Source: Pseudomonadota bacterium
Lineage (GTDB): Bacteria; Pseudomonadota; Gammaproteobacteria; Burkholderiales; Methylophilaceae
Direction: 5' to 3'
DNA length: 64,000 bases
NCBI GenBank assembly: GCA_029563075.1
Contig: JAKQTN010000067.1
Coordinates: 55,775 to 119,774, forward strand
The notes under the pieces are model-generated. The model searched no databases. It had not been told where the DNA came from and saw only the letters and a program-made list of their open reading frames with translations. Below, in pieces: positions 25,283 to 34,768 of the stretch. The position numbers and the translations under genes were made by a program. Numbering within the stretch: position 1 is the stretch's first letter; every line of letters begins with the position of its first letter.

Positions 25283-26770
25283 ATGGAATTTAGCATAAAA
25301 AACGGAAATCCTGAAAAACAACGGTCAGATTGTCTGATTGTAGGCGTATTTGAGGGCCGCAAGTTAACGGATGCAGCAAAAAATTTAGATGTTGCTTCGA
25401 ATAAAGCCATCAGTGCAGTGCTGAAAAATGGCGATATGGAAGGCAAATTAAACTCCACGCTGGTGTTGCACCAGGTTGCAGGGATTGTTGCGGCACGTGT
25501 TCTACTGGTGGGTCTGGGTAAACAGGCAGAATTCGGCGAGCGTCATTATCGCCAGGCCGTACGCGCCGCGATTAAGGCGCTGCCGAAAGGTGTTGCCAGC
25601 GCGAGTATTTTCTTGACTGAATTACCCATTAAAAAATCCGACATTCATAGTAAAGTTGCGCAGCTTGTGGAAGTGGCGATGGATGCGACTTACCAGGTGA
25701 ATGCCATTAAAGCCAAAAAAGCTGAACCGAAGACGCTGAATAAAATCGCGATTTATGTCGCCAAACCTGAAAACACGCAGGCAGAAGCCGGCATAAAACT
25801 TGGTTTGGCGATTAGTTCCGGTGTGTGTTTGGCCAAAGATCTGGGTAATTTGCCGCCCAACATCTGTACGCCGACCTATTTAGGCGAGCAGGCTGAAAAA
25901 CTTGCCAAACAGTATGGATTCAAAGTGGAGGTGTTAGACAAGGCCGAAATCGAAAAGCTGGGTATGGGGTCGTTCCTGGGAGTTGCACAAGGTAGCAAGC
26001 AGCCGCCGCGTCTGATTGTGCTGCAGCATCAGAAAGGCAATAAAAAACAAAAGCCTGCTGTGCTTGTGGGCAAGGGTATCACTTTTGATACCGGCGGCAT
26101 TTCGATTAAACCTGGCGCCGATATGGATGAAATGAAGTATGACATGTGCGGTGCGGCCAGCGTACTCGGTACATTTAAATCCATAGGCGAGATGGATTTG
26201 CCAATGAATGTAGTTGGCATTATCCCCACATGCGAAAACATGCCGGACGCAGGCGCCATTAAGCCGGGTGACATCCTCACCAGCATGTCCGGGCAGACCA
26301 TTGAAGTGCTGAATACCGATGCCGAGGGCCGCCTGATTCTATGCGATGCACTCACCTATGCCGAACGTTTTGAGCCAAGCGCCGTGGTCGATATTGCGAC
26401 ACTGACCGGCGCCTGCGTCATTGCCTTGGGACACCACCCGAGCGGTTTGTTCAGCAATAAAGACGCTTTGGCAAAAGAGCTGTTAGAAGCAGGTGAGGTT
26501 TCGCACGACCGTGCATGGCATATGCCGCTGTGGGAGGATTATCAACAGCAGCTGGATAGCAATTTTGCCGACATGGCCAATATCGGCGGGCGCGCTGGCG
26601 GCAGCATTACCGCGGCCTGCTTCTTATCGCGCTATACTAAAAAATATGATTGGGCACACTTGGATATTGCGGGAACCGCATGGAAATCTGGTAAAGAAAA
26701 GGGTGGTACAGGTCGTCCAGTTCCGCTGCTAACGACATTTTTGGTGCGGCGCGCGGCAAAAGCCAAATAA
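25283..26770 (+). CDS. pepA: PepA, leucyl aminopeptidase
   Basis: M17 family two-metal aminopeptidase of 495 residues that trims N-terminal residues from peptides in the cytoplasm. The catalytic and metal-binding blocks are intact: VGKGITFDTGGISIKPGADMDEMKYDMCGAASV and the diagnostic NTDAEGRLILCDAL. The C-terminal WAHLDIAGTAW motif is also present. The N-terminal domain is of normal size. It starts 67 bp from the divergent lptF and is followed by holC, the standard order. Confidence 0.94.
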   Translation: MEFSIKNGNPEKQRSDCLIVGVFEGRKLTDAAKNLDVASNKAISAVLKNGDMEGKLNSTLVLHQVAGIVAARVLLVGLGKQAEFGERHYRQAVRAAIKALPKGVASASIFLTELPIKKSDIHSKVAQLVEVAMDATYQVNAIKAKKAEPKTLNKIAIYVAKPENTQAEAGIKLGLAISSGVCLAKDLGNLPPNICTPTYLGEQAEKLAKQYGFKVEVLDKAEIEKLGMGSFLGVAQGSKQPPRLIVLQHQKGNKKQKPAVLVGKGITFDTGGISIKPGADMDEMKYDMCGAASVLGTFKSIGEMDLPMNVVGIIPTCENMPDAGAIKPGDILTSMSGQTIEVLNTDAEGRLILCDALTYAERFEPSAVVDIATLTGACVIALGHHPSGLFSNKDALAKELLEAGEVSHDRAWHMPLWEDYQQQLDSNFADMANIGGRAGGSITAACFLSRYTKKYDWAHLDIAGTAWKSGKEKGGTGRPVPLLTTFLVRRAAKAK

Positions 26771-26805
26771 CGCGTACAAATAGTAAGTGATAGTTAAATT
26801 AAATC

Positions 26806-27246
26806 ATGACACGCATTGATTTTTATTTTAATGTTGCTGATAAGCCTCAGACAATATCGGATCTGGTTCAGTCTTCGTTGTCAAAACGTCGGCTGGTGAC
26901 CATTCTGGCGGATGATGAAAGCATGGCGGGTAAAGTGAGTGCAGGTTTGTGGCAAAAGAAAGCTGAAAGTTTTCTGCCGAATGTGCTTGTAAATCACACA
27001 TTAGCAAAACAAACGCCAGTAATTATTCACTGGCAGGAGAATGCCTTGCTGCAGGATGATATGTTAATCAATTTAACGCCCAGCACACCGGGGTTTTTCA
27101 GCAGATTTACGCATTTGGTCGAGCTTGTAGGCGATGAGGAGCACGATAAAATCGCGGCTCGGCAACGGTATAAGTTTTATCGTGACAGAGGCTATGAAAT
27201 TAAAACCTTTGACCATGCCCAAGCTAATTCACTTGCAGTTGAATAG
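26806..27246 (+). CDS. holC: HolC, DNA polymerase III chi subunit
   Basis: The chi subunit links the clamp loader to single-strand binding protein. At 146 residues it is the usual size. The family pattern is clear: MTRIDFYFNVADKP at the N-terminus, LVTILADDESMAGKVSAGLW, and FFSRFTHLVELVGDEEHDKIAARQRYKFYRDRGYEIKTFDH at the end. It lies 35 bp after pepA, as in many proteobacteria. In those genomes valS commonly follows, but here a repeat-containing coiled-coil gene does. Confidence 0.9.
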   Translation: MTRIDFYFNVADKPQTISDLVQSSLSKRRLVTILADDESMAGKVSAGLWQKKAESFLPNVLVNHTLAKQTPVIIHWQENALLQDDMLINLTPSTPGFFSRFTHLVELVGDEEHDKIAARQRYKFYRDRGYEIKTFDHAQANSLAVE

Positions 27247-27283
27247 TGAATGCTGTGAATAGAGGGCGTTATGAATAGAGAAT

Positions 27284-28750
27284 ATGGTGGCAGATAAAAA
27301 AATTCCATTACTAACAGAGGTTTACCAGCCAAAGCCGAGCGCCGAGGTTGAACCCAAGGCAAAACGGCAAGACGATCCAACACTGGGCATCACGCCGGAG
27401 CTGGTTTCCCGGGTAACCGGGCATGTCAGGCCACGGCTAGAGGCCGAAATCACGCAATCGGTGCTGGAGAGCGTGCGCGAAGTCATTAAAAAGGATTTGC
27501 TTGAGGAACTGCAAGTCGAAATAAAAGCCGCTCAGTTTTCGCTTGAAAAAAATACCAGTGATTTTGTAGATAAAACCAAGGCGGATCTTAAAACAGAGCT
27601 GCCACGTATGTACCAGGCCAGCGCCGATTTTGTGTACACAAACCTCGAGGAAAGAATCGCGGTGTTGCAGAATGACATGATCTCAAAGTTTGATCACATG
27701 CTTGCAGATGTTACGCAGACTGCGGCGCAGGCGGCCAATGCCCAAATTGGCTCGCATGTAGAGGCGCTTCAAGCCGATGCCAGCGCGCGTATCATGCATG
27801 ATTTAGATCAGGAACTGCAGGCGTTTCAAGCGCAGTCGTTAAGCCAGCATCAGGCACAATTAGGTGAAACGCTGACTGCTGTTTTTCAATCGATGCATCA
27901 AAATGCCAAAGCAGAGTTGCAGCAACAGCTGGCGTCCATGCAGACGGAGGCGCTCACACAAATGCGCGCCACGTTTAGTGAGGCCATGCCGGCTATCTAC
28001 ACTGCTGCGGTGGCCGAGCAACAGGAATCCATTACAGAGCAAATCAGCCAGCGCCTCAACCAGGAAATGCTGGTGTTTCAGGAGCAATCGTTAAGTCAGC
28101 ATCAGGCACAATTAGATGAAACGCTGACTGCTGTTTTTCAATCGATGCATCAAAATGCCAAAGCAGAGTTGCAGCAACAGCTGGCGTCCATGCAGGCGGA
28201 GGCGCTCACGCAAATGCGCGCCACGTTTAGTGAGGCCATGCCGGCTATCTACACTGCTGCGGTGGCCGAGCAGCAGGAATCTATTACAGAGCAGATCAGC
28301 CAGCGCCTCAATCAGGAAATGCTGGCGTTTCAGGAGCAATCGTTTAGCCATCATCAGGCCCAATTGAGGGAAGGGATGATGAATATATTTCAGAGCGTTA
28401 ATAATCAGGCCAAAACTGACCTGCATCAGCAGATGGAATTGATACAGGCGGACGCGCTGAAACAGATGCGCGACACTATCAATGAGGCATTGCCCACTAT
28501 TTATACGGCCGCAGCAGAAGAAATGCGCGATAAATTTGCTGATGAGATGACTACGCAAAGCACGCAGGTGCGGGAAAGTTTCTTATTGAAGGTAAACGCC
28601 GATCTCCCCGCAGTGCAGGAGGTGATGCGTGACAACATCCAGCAAGTGCTTGCAACGGCATTGCCCACGCTGGAAAACGATTTACGCAAGCAGCTGACAG
28701 TCGAACTGCAGGATTTGTTACTTAAAGTTAAGTTTGTATTGCCAAAATAA
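27284..28750 (+). CDS. Coiled-coil protein with 84-residue tandem repeats, function unknown
   Basis: A 488-residue soluble protein, Gln/Ala/Glu-rich and predicted almost wholly helical. It has no signal peptide or membrane helix. The middle holds three tandem 84-residue units. Units 1 and 2 are nearly identical (HQAQLxETLTAVFQSMHQNAKAELQQQL...RLNQEML) and unit 3 is diverged. Weaker copies are hinted at in the N-terminal third. The LELQ/LQQQ heptad spacing suggests a long coiled coil. It lies between holC and the converging gcvH. I do not recognise the family; a structural or DNA-associated scaffold is possible but unproven. Confidence 0.72.
   Translation: MVADKKIPLLTEVYQPKPSAEVEPKAKRQDDPTLGITPELVSRVTGHVRPRLEAEITQSVLESVREVIKKDLLEELQVEIKAAQFSLEKNTSDFVDKTKADLKTELPRMYQASADFVYTNLEERIAVLQNDMISKFDHMLADVTQTAAQAANAQIGSHVEALQADASARIMHDLDQELQAFQAQSLSQHQAQLGETLTAVFQSMHQNAKAELQQQLASMQTEALTQMRATFSEAMPAIYTAAVAEQQESITEQISQRLNQEMLVFQEQSLSQHQAQLDETLTAVFQSMHQNAKAELQQQLASMQAEALTQMRATFSEAMPAIYTAAVAEQQESITEQISQRLNQEMLAFQEQSFSHHQAQLREGMMNIFQSVNNQAKTDLHQQMELIQADALKQMRDTINEALPTIYTAAAEEMRDKFADEMTTQSTQVRESFLLKVNADLPAVQEVMRDNIQQVLATALPTLENDLRKQLTVELQDLLLKVKFVLPK
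27836..28591 (+). repeat. 252-bp tandem repeat within the coiled-coil gene
   Basis: Two almost identical 252-bp units lie at 27836-28087 and 28088-28339, differing at a small number of bases. A diverged third unit covers about 28340-28591. The period is a multiple of three, so the frame is kept. Near-identity at silent positions points to recent duplication or gene conversion. The copy number could vary between strains by slippage or recombination. Confidence 0.9.
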
Positions 28751-28751
28751 C

Positions 28752-29135
28752 CTAATCGGTTTCGATCAGCGCCTGATAAGCCTCGGCGCTTAAAAGATGC
28801 TTGATGTCCTCGGCATTGTCCGGCTTAAACTTGAATATCCATGCGGTATAGGGCGCATCGTTAATAGTTTCCGGCGCGTTCAATAAATCGTGGTTGATTT
28901 CGGTGACGATGCCATCCATCGGCGCGTGCAGATCAGAACCTGTTTTAACCGACTCCACCACACCGCAGGGTGTGCCTTTTGCAAGCGCATCATTAACCTT
29001 GGGTGGCTCGACAAAGACAATGTCACCGAGCAGATCCTGAGCGTAGTCCGTGATGCCGGCAAGCCAGTTTCCATCAGGAGTCTGGTTTACCCATAGATGC
29101 TCTGCTGTATAATGCAACTTGTTTGGAAATTTCAT
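28752..29135 (-). CDS. gcvH: GcvH, glycine cleavage system H protein
   Basis: Small lipoyl carrier protein (127 residues) that shuttles the aminomethyl group between the P, T and L proteins of glycine cleavage. It also serves as a lipoate-donor protein. The lipoylated lysine is Lys64 in GVVESVKTGSDLHAPMDG. The flanking WLAGITDYAQDLLGDIVFVEPP is typical. It stands alone here: gcvT and gcvP are not adjacent. It converges with the repeat protein gene, with one base between the stops, and is divergent from pbpG. Confidence 0.93.
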   Translation of the reverse strand: MKFPNKLHYTAEHLWVNQTPDGNWLAGITDYAQDLLGDIVFVEPPKVNDALAKGTPCGVVESVKTGSDLHAPMDGIVTEINHDLLNAPETINDAPYTAWIFKFKPDNAEDIKHLLSAEAYQALIETD

Positions 29136-29323
29136 GATCAGACTCGGATAGTTTTATGCTATTTTCGCACAAAGTTAATGTTTTTGAGCAATAAGACTTG
29201 TACCAAAAAAGTCACAATCCGAATTATGTTAATATTTTTTTTATAAATGCACGCTAACCTGATGACAAATATATATTTTTTATATATTATAAATTCAAAC
29301 GTTTTAGAAATGTGGTGGTAATA

Positions 29324-30373
29324 ATGAAGTCGGTATTCAAAAAATTGATGATGCTTTATGTGTCGCTGGCTTTGGTTGCTGCGCCTGTTGAGTTATTGGC
29401 GGGGACTAAAAAGTCACAAAAACGTATTCATTCAAGTCAAAAGAGCTCTCTAAGCAAGCAGAGAATCTCCAACCGTCATAATCTAAAAAAGGTCAGCGTT
29501 AAATTGCGGGCATCACGTGCCATGCAGCCACGCAACGCATTTATGACGGAAGACAGTTATGATGGCAGCGGTGTTTTGCAGTTGGCCTCGAATAAGGCGC
29601 TGATTGTAAACCAGAACACGGGTGAAGTTATTTACGCAAAAAATACCAATCTTTCCGCTCCAATTGCTTCAATCACCAAATTAATGACAGCGATGGTGAT
29701 GCTGGATGCGAAACAGCCTTTGGACGAGGTCATCGCTATTTCCAGCGAAGATGTCGATTATCTGAAAGGCACAGGTTCCAGACTGGCTGTAGGTTCCAGG
29801 CTGAGTCGCGGTGAGTTCCTGCAATTGGCATTAATGGCTTCAGAGAACCGCGCGGCATCCGCATTGGCACACAATTATCCTGGCGGGAAATATGAGTTTG
29901 TGAAGGCAATGAATGCCAAGGCGCTGCAGCTGGGCTTGTTTAATACGCGCTTCGTAGATCCGACAGGGCTTGATAGCGGAAATGTATCAACTGCCGAAGA
30001 TTTGGCCAAAATGGTGCAGGCGGCTTATCAGTATCCTGAAATCAGATCAGCGAGCACTATGCCATCGCATGAGGTGCATGTTGAGGGACGCAACTACCCC
30101 GTTAATTTTAATAACACGAATGGCTTGGTGCGCGCTGGTGAGTGGGAAATTGGACTATCTAAAACAGGATTTATTAATGAGGCAGGGCGCTGTCTGGTGA
30201 TGCAGGCACAGATTGCAGGTGAGCCGATGATTGTTGTGCTATTGGATTCCTATGGCAAAATGACTCGTATCGGCGATGCCAAGCGTATCCGTAAATGGAT
30301 GGAACATAATGGTGATCCAAGACCGACGACCACTGGTCAGATCCAGCCTGTCATGTCTGGCAGTATTTCCTAG
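29324..30373 (+). CDS. pbpG: PbpG-type D-alanyl-D-alanine endopeptidase (PBP7 family)
   Basis: Periplasmic penicillin-binding serine hydrolase that cleaves peptidoglycan cross-links. The three active-site motifs are visible: Ser116-x-x-Lys119 in IASITKLMTAM, SEN at 173-175, and KTG at 280-282 (SKTGFINEAG). A signal peptide precedes a basic, Ser/Lys-rich linker (about residues 27-68), which is longer than usual. The track begins at GTG 29312; I use ATG 29324, which directly precedes the lysine of the signal peptide. It is divergent from gcvH across an AT-rich 188-bp spacer. Confidence 0.87.
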   Translation: MKSVFKKLMMLYVSLALVAAPVELLAGTKKSQKRIHSSQKSSLSKQRISNRHNLKKVSVKLRASRAMQPRNAFMTEDSYDGSGVLQLASNKALIVNQNTGEVIYAKNTNLSAPIASITKLMTAMVMLDAKQPLDEVIAISSEDVDYLKGTGSRLAVGSRLSRGEFLQLALMASENRAASALAHNYPGGKYEFVKAMNAKALQLGLFNTRFVDPTGLDSGNVSTAEDLAKMVQAAYQYPEIRSASTMPSHEVHVEGRNYPVNFNNTNGLVRAGEWEIGLSKTGFINEAGRCLVMQAQIAGEPMIVVLLDSYGKMTRIGDAKRIRKWMEHNGDPRPTTTGQIQPVMSGSIS

Positions 30374-30391
30374 ATTAAAATTTAATTGATT

Positions 30392-30428
30392 AAAAAGCGG
30401 CCCAAAGTATAATTTTGGGCCGCTTTTT
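30392..30428. terminator. Bidirectional terminator between pbpG and topA
   Basis: A 15-bp perfect stem (AAAAAGCGGCCCAAA / TTTGGGCCGCTTTTT) with a 7-base loop lies between two converging genes. The A-run on one side and T-run on the other give a U-tract in both directions, so it can end both transcripts. Confidence 0.9.
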
Positions 30429-32977
30429 TATTTCTTGGCGGTTGATTTTTTTGCAGCCGGTTTTTTAGTGGCGGATTTTTTGACCGCCGTTTTCTTCGCG
30501 GCCAGTTTTTTGGCACTGGCTTTCTTGGCAGGTGTTTCTTTTGCAGCTTTTTCGGCCAGTAATCCGAGTGCTTCCTCAAGTGTCAACTCTTCAGGCGCAA
30601 TGCTTTTTGGAAGGGTCGCACGCACCTTGCCATGCTGCACATACGGCCCATAGCGGCCAGCATACACTTCAATCCTGCCCTCTGCCGAAGGGTGTGTGCC
30701 CAAATCCGCAATCGGCGCAGGACCGGCGTTAGCCTGGGCCAATAAGTTCACGGCGCCAGCCAAATCAATGCTGAACACACTTTCTGATTTCGGGATCGAC
30801 TTAAACTTACCATCGTGATTGACATAAGGCCCAAAGCGGCCAATATTAGCGATGACTTTTTTACCGGTTTCTGGATGCAAGCCCAAATCGCGCGGTAAAG
30901 ATAGCAGCATGTTGGCAATATCAATATTGACATTAGCAAGCGGAATTTCTTTGGGAATGCTCACACGTTTCGGTTTTTTCTTATCGCCTTCAACTGCCAC
31001 GCCTACCTGCAAATACGGGCCATATGGGCCATTCATTAAATAGATGTCTTTGCCGGATTCTTCATCGGTGCCGATTGCAACCGGGTCAGCGCCAACGGTT
31101 GCTGTGCCATTCAGGCTGCGTTTGTAGTCGCATTTTGGCGTATCGTTATAGCCGGTGCAGCCAATAAAACTGCCGTAGCGGCTTAATTGTTTCTGCAGCG
31201 GCTTACCGCATTTTGGACAGGCTTCATCAAGCAATTCATTGCCTGGTCGATCCACATCAGCTTTGCTCTGAATTTGCTGATTAAAATCCTGCCAAAATTC
31301 ATCCATCAGCGGAATCCATTCGCGCTCACCTTCCGCTACGCTATCCAGCGCATTCTCCAGATTGGCGGTGAAGTCATAATCTACATATTTTGTGAAATGT
31401 TCGGTCAGGAATTTATTGACCACGCGACCCACATCCGTCGGCGTAAAGCGCTTTTTATCTAACAGCACATATTCGCGGTCCTGCAGCGTGCTGATGATGC
31501 TGGCGTAGGTGGAAGGGCGGCCAATACCGTATTCTTCCAGTACTTTCACTAGGCTTGCCTCGCCGTATCTGGGGGGCGGTTCGGTAAAATGCTGATCGCC
31601 GTAGATCTTTTCTACATTCAAAACCTCACCTGTCTCTAAATGCGGCAGTTTGGCCTCCGCTTCTTCTTCCTCGTCGTCTGTGCCTTCCATATAAACGGCG
31701 ATAAATCCCGGGAATACAAGCGTCTGGCCACTGGCGCGGAATAAGTTGGCCTCAGAACCTACTGCCAAATCAACACTCACAGCATCAAACTTTGCTGTCG
31801 ACATTTGACAGGCCACGCTACGTTTCCAAATCATCTCGTAGAGTTTAAACTGTTCATCATTCAGGTATTTACGCATGCTGGCAGGCGTGCGGAAAATATC
31901 GGTCGGGCGTATCGCCTCATGCGCTTCCTGCGCATTTTTGGCCTTGGTTTTGTACATGATGGGCGATTTGGGTAAATATTCCGCCTCAAAATTTTTCTTC
32001 ACGTAATCGCGAATGCTCATCACCGCTTCGGCTGCCATGCTGAATGAATCGGTACGCATGTAAGTGATTAGGCCGACCGTCCCGGAGCCAATATCCACGC
32101 CTTCATATAGCTGCTGGGCCACGCGCATGGCACGGCTGGTAGTAAAGCCCAGCTTGCGTACCGCTTCTTGTTGCAAGGTGGAGGTGGTAAACGGCGCAGC
32201 AGGGCTGCGGCTGCGCTGTTTCTTCTCGACGCGCGAAACAGTGGTTTTGCCTGCGCTGACGAGCAGCAATTTGCCGACGATGTCGGCTTGCTGGTCATGA
32301 TTGATGACGCTGAACTGCTCGATTTTTTCGCCATCCAACAGAATGAGCTTGGCGCTAAAACGATGTGCATGTTTAAGCGCGTCAAGGTGAATCGTCCAGT
32401 ATTCCTGGCTTTTAAACGCTTCGATTTCCAGCTCACGCTCTACTATCAGACGCAGCGCGGGGCTTTGCACGCGGCCTGCTGAAAGGCCGCGACGGATTTT
32501 CTTCCATAGCAGGGGCGATAAATTAAAGCCGACCAGATAATCCAGTGCACGGCGCGCTTGCTGCGCGTTGACCAGATTCATCGCGATGTCGCGCGGATGC
32601 TCTATGGCGTGTTTAACGGCTGTCTGGGTAATCTCGTTGAATTCCACGCGCTTTAAGATTTTATTTTTGAGTAATTTTTTATCTTTCAGGATTTCCGCAA
32701 TATGCCATGAAATCGCTTCGCCTTCGCGGTCCGGGTCGGTGGCCAGGTAAATGCTGTCGGCAGATTTGACGGCCTTGGCAATCGCATCTACGTGCTTGCT
32801 GTTGCGGTCAATAATGTCGTACTTCATGGCGAAATTGTTGGCAGGGTCGACCGCGCCGTTTTTAGGAATCAAATCACGCACATGGCCGTATGACGCCAAC
32901 ACTTCGAACTCGTTGCCGAGATATTTTTTAAGTGTTTTGGCTTTTGAAGGCGATTCAACAATAAGCAGTTTGGACAT
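30428..32977 (-). CDS. topA: TopA, DNA topoisomerase I
   Basis: Type IA topoisomerase (849 residues) that relaxes negative supercoils. The N-terminal TOPRIM domain has LLIVESPSKAKTLKKYLG and the metal site DPDREGEAISWH. The active tyrosine is in GLITYMRTDSFS. A CxxC zinc motif (ACPKCGKPLQ...GCTGYNDTPKCDYKR) follows, then repeated GRYGPYVQHG-type C-terminal domains. The last 40 residues are a Lys/Ala tail of AKK units (PAKKASAKKLAAKK), a histone-like tail also seen in other betaproteobacterial TopA. The start overlaps nothing upstream. Confidence 0.95.
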   Translation of the reverse strand: MSKLLIVESPSKAKTLKKYLGNEFEVLASYGHVRDLIPKNGAVDPANNFAMKYDIIDRNSKHVDAIAKAVKSADSIYLATDPDREGEAISWHIAEILKDKKLLKNKILKRVEFNEITQTAVKHAIEHPRDIAMNLVNAQQARRALDYLVGFNLSPLLWKKIRRGLSAGRVQSPALRLIVERELEIEAFKSQEYWTIHLDALKHAHRFSAKLILLDGEKIEQFSVINHDQQADIVGKLLLVSAGKTTVSRVEKKQRSRSPAAPFTTSTLQQEAVRKLGFTTSRAMRVAQQLYEGVDIGSGTVGLITYMRTDSFSMAAEAVMSIRDYVKKNFEAEYLPKSPIMYKTKAKNAQEAHEAIRPTDIFRTPASMRKYLNDEQFKLYEMIWKRSVACQMSTAKFDAVSVDLAVGSEANLFRASGQTLVFPGFIAVYMEGTDDEEEEAEAKLPHLETGEVLNVEKIYGDQHFTEPPPRYGEASLVKVLEEYGIGRPSTYASIISTLQDREYVLLDKKRFTPTDVGRVVNKFLTEHFTKYVDYDFTANLENALDSVAEGEREWIPLMDEFWQDFNQQIQSKADVDRPGNELLDEACPKCGKPLQKQLSRYGSFIGCTGYNDTPKCDYKRSLNGTATVGADPVAIGTDEESGKDIYLMNGPYGPYLQVGVAVEGDKKKPKRVSIPKEIPLANVNIDIANMLLSLPRDLGLHPETGKKVIANIGRFGPYVNHDGKFKSIPKSESVFSIDLAGAVNLLAQANAGPAPIADLGTHPSAEGRIEVYAGRYGPYVQHGKVRATLPKSIAPEELTLEEALGLLAEKAAKETPAKKASAKKLAAKKTAVKKSATKKPAAKKSTAKK

Positions 32978-33083
32978 TTAAACCTTGAATTTAAGCGCTA
33001 GAGTTAACGCATTGCCTAGATAATAACAAGCTAACGCGCAAATGCACAATAAGCGATCAAACAAAATATCGAGTGAGAGATAA

Positions 33084-33986
33084 TTAATTACGGGTAAATT
33101 CTATGCGTTTGCCATCATTCAGGGCAATGCTCAAGGCTGCGCCTTCACTGGCGATATCACCAAATAGCGGATCTTCATCTTCACGCTTAGCTTGGCTTAA
33201 GCTTTTGAAATCATACAAATTATAATCGGCCAAATGCGATGGCTCAACATTGGTGATGGCGCGGAAGATGTTATTGATACGGCCGGGCTGCTCGCGTTCC
33301 CAAGCTTGTAACATGTCTTTCACTTTTTGGCGTTGCAGGTTTTCCTGAGAGCCGCACAAATCGCACGGAATAATCGGGAACTGCATTTGCCGCGCATAGC
33401 TGGCGATATCTTTCTCGCTGCAGTAAGCCAATGGCCTGATCACGACATTCTGCTTGTCGTTGGTGGCGAGTTTGGGCGGCATGGCTTTGAGCTTGGCGCC
33501 AAAGAACATATTCAAAAAAAGCGTTTCCACAATGTCGTCGCGATGATGCCCCAGTGCAATTTTATTCGCCCCCAGCTCTTTTGCGGTGGTGTAGATAATG
33601 CCGCGCCGCAGACGGGAGCAGAGCGAACAAGTAGTTTTGCCTTCTGGAATTTTTTCTTTCACGACAGAATAGGTGTCGGCCTCGACAATGCGGTAATCAA
33701 TACCGAGCTGTTCAAAATAACGCGGCAACACATCTGCGGGAAACCCTGGCTGTTTTTGGTCAAGGCTCATCGCAATCAGTTTGAAGCTGATAGGAGCGCG
33801 TTCCTGCAGGGCAAGCAGAATCATCAGCATGGCGTGACTATCTTTGCCGCCGCTCATGCACACCAGCACGGTGTCGCCTTCCTCAATCATGTTGTAGTCG
33901 CCAATCGCCTTGCCTACGGACGTAATCAGGCTGTTACGCAATTTAACAAAATTGCCAGAAGCGTTATCAGGTAAGTGTTTGATCAT
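33084..33986 (-). CDS. ttcA: TtcA, tRNA 2-thiocytidine(32) synthetase
   Basis: PP-loop ATPase that thiolates cytidine 32 in tRNA using an iron-sulfur cluster. The PP-loop is [13 protein letters not shown], and the paired cysteines are in [13 protein letters not shown]. The C-terminal [20 protein letters not shown] is the expected family segment. The 300-residue length is normal. It overlaps the upstream SDR gene by 4 bp, so the pair is a small operon. Confidence 0.94.
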   Translation of the reverse strand: MIKHLPDNASGNFVKLRNSLITSVGKAIGDYNMIEEGDTVLVCMSGGKDSHAMLMILLALQERAPISFKLIAMSLDQKQPGFPADVLPRYFEQLGIDYRIVEADTYSVVKEKIPEGKTTCSLCSRLRRGIIYTTAKELGANKIALGHHRDDIVETLFLNMFFGAKLKAMPPKLATNDKQNVVIRPLAYCSEKDIASYARQMQFPIIPCDLCGSQENLQRQKVKDMLQAWEREQPGRINNIFRAITNVEPSHLADYNLYDFKSLSQAKREDEDPLFGDIASEGAALSIALNDGKRIEFTRN

Positions 33987-34729
33987 AAATTGAGCGACCT
34001 TCCGCCATCCACCGCCAGTACATGGCCGGTAACAAAGGGCGCATCGTAAACCAGAAATTTAACAGCTTTGGCGATGTCGCTCGCATCGCCCACGCGTTTA
34101 AGCAAGGTTTGCGAAATCACGCGCTGGCGATACACTTCGTCAAACTGCGGGTTATTTTCCGGCCATTGCACCGGGCCTGGCGCAACCGCATTCACGCGCA
34201 CTTCGGGGCTGAGTTCATGCGCGAGTGATTTGGTGAGGGTGACCAAACCTGCTTTGGCCACGCTGTACACCACATAGCCCTTTTTGGGGCGCTCAATATG
34301 CATGTCAGTAATATTTACAATGCAGCCATGATTTTTGCGTAATTCTGTGGCGGCAGCCTGAGCAAGAAACATAGGCGCCTTCAGGTTGCTGCCTATCAAG
34401 TCGTGCCAGTTTTCTTCGTTAATATGGCCAATCTCGGTAGGGTAGTAGCTGGAGGCGTTGTTGATGAGCACGTCCAGTTTACCAAATTGGTTGACCGTTT
34501 CGTGCACCAGATTGGGCATGACGGCAATATTGAGTAGATCGCCCTGAATGATCGCAACCGAGTTGGCGCGCTGTAAATTCAGTTCTGCCTGCAGTGCTCG
34601 CGCCTCGTTAATGCTAGTTTTGTAATGGATCATCAAATTAGCGCCATTCGCATGCAACTCGCGGCAAATCGCCGCGCCCACGCGTTTGGCGCCACCCGTA
34701 ATCAATACCACTTTACCTGTTAGTTTCAC
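33983..34729 (-). CDS. Pteridine-reductase-like short-chain dehydrogenase
   Basis: A 248-residue NADPH-dependent short-chain dehydrogenase. The N-terminal nucleotide site is [30 protein letters not shown], in which GGAKRVG with the following basic residues favours NADPH and resembles pteridine reductases/FolM. The [12 protein letters not shown] motif and catalytic YSVAKAG (Tyr-x-x-x-Lys) are intact, and the end is [14 protein letters not shown]. It may reduce dihydrobiopterin or dihydrofolate-like pterins. A different SDR substrate is possible. It overlaps ttcA and is divergent from the MidA-type gene. Confidence 0.82.
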   Translation of the reverse strand: MKLTGKVVLITGGAKRVGAAICRELHANGANLMIHYKTSINEARALQAELNLQRANSVAIIQGDLLNIAVMPNLVHETVNQFGKLDVLINNASSYYPTEIGHINEENWHDLIGSNLKAPMFLAQAAATELRKNHGCIVNITDMHIERPKKGYVVYSVAKAGLVTLTKSLAHELSPEVRVNAVAPGPVQWPENNPQFDEVYRQRVISQTLLKRVGDASDIAKAVKFLVYDAPFVTGHVLAVDGGRSLNL

Positions 34730-34768
34730 AATTCACTCACTTTTTAGTTGCCCACATTATAATAGGGA

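Noticed and set aside
28112-28558. 148-codon minus-strand ORF over the 252-bp repeats
   Set aside because: It is the antisense reading of the repeat gene, long only because the repeat lacks stops in that frame. The sense ORF is longer and has coiled-coil character.
27836-28591. Repeats considered as a CRISPR array
   Set aside because: The units are 252 bp, directly abutting, in-frame coding and without spacers. This is a protein repeat.
29136-29323. Glycine riboswitch sought upstream of gcvH
   Set aside because: The AT-rich spacer shows no tandem aptamer-like conserved blocks.
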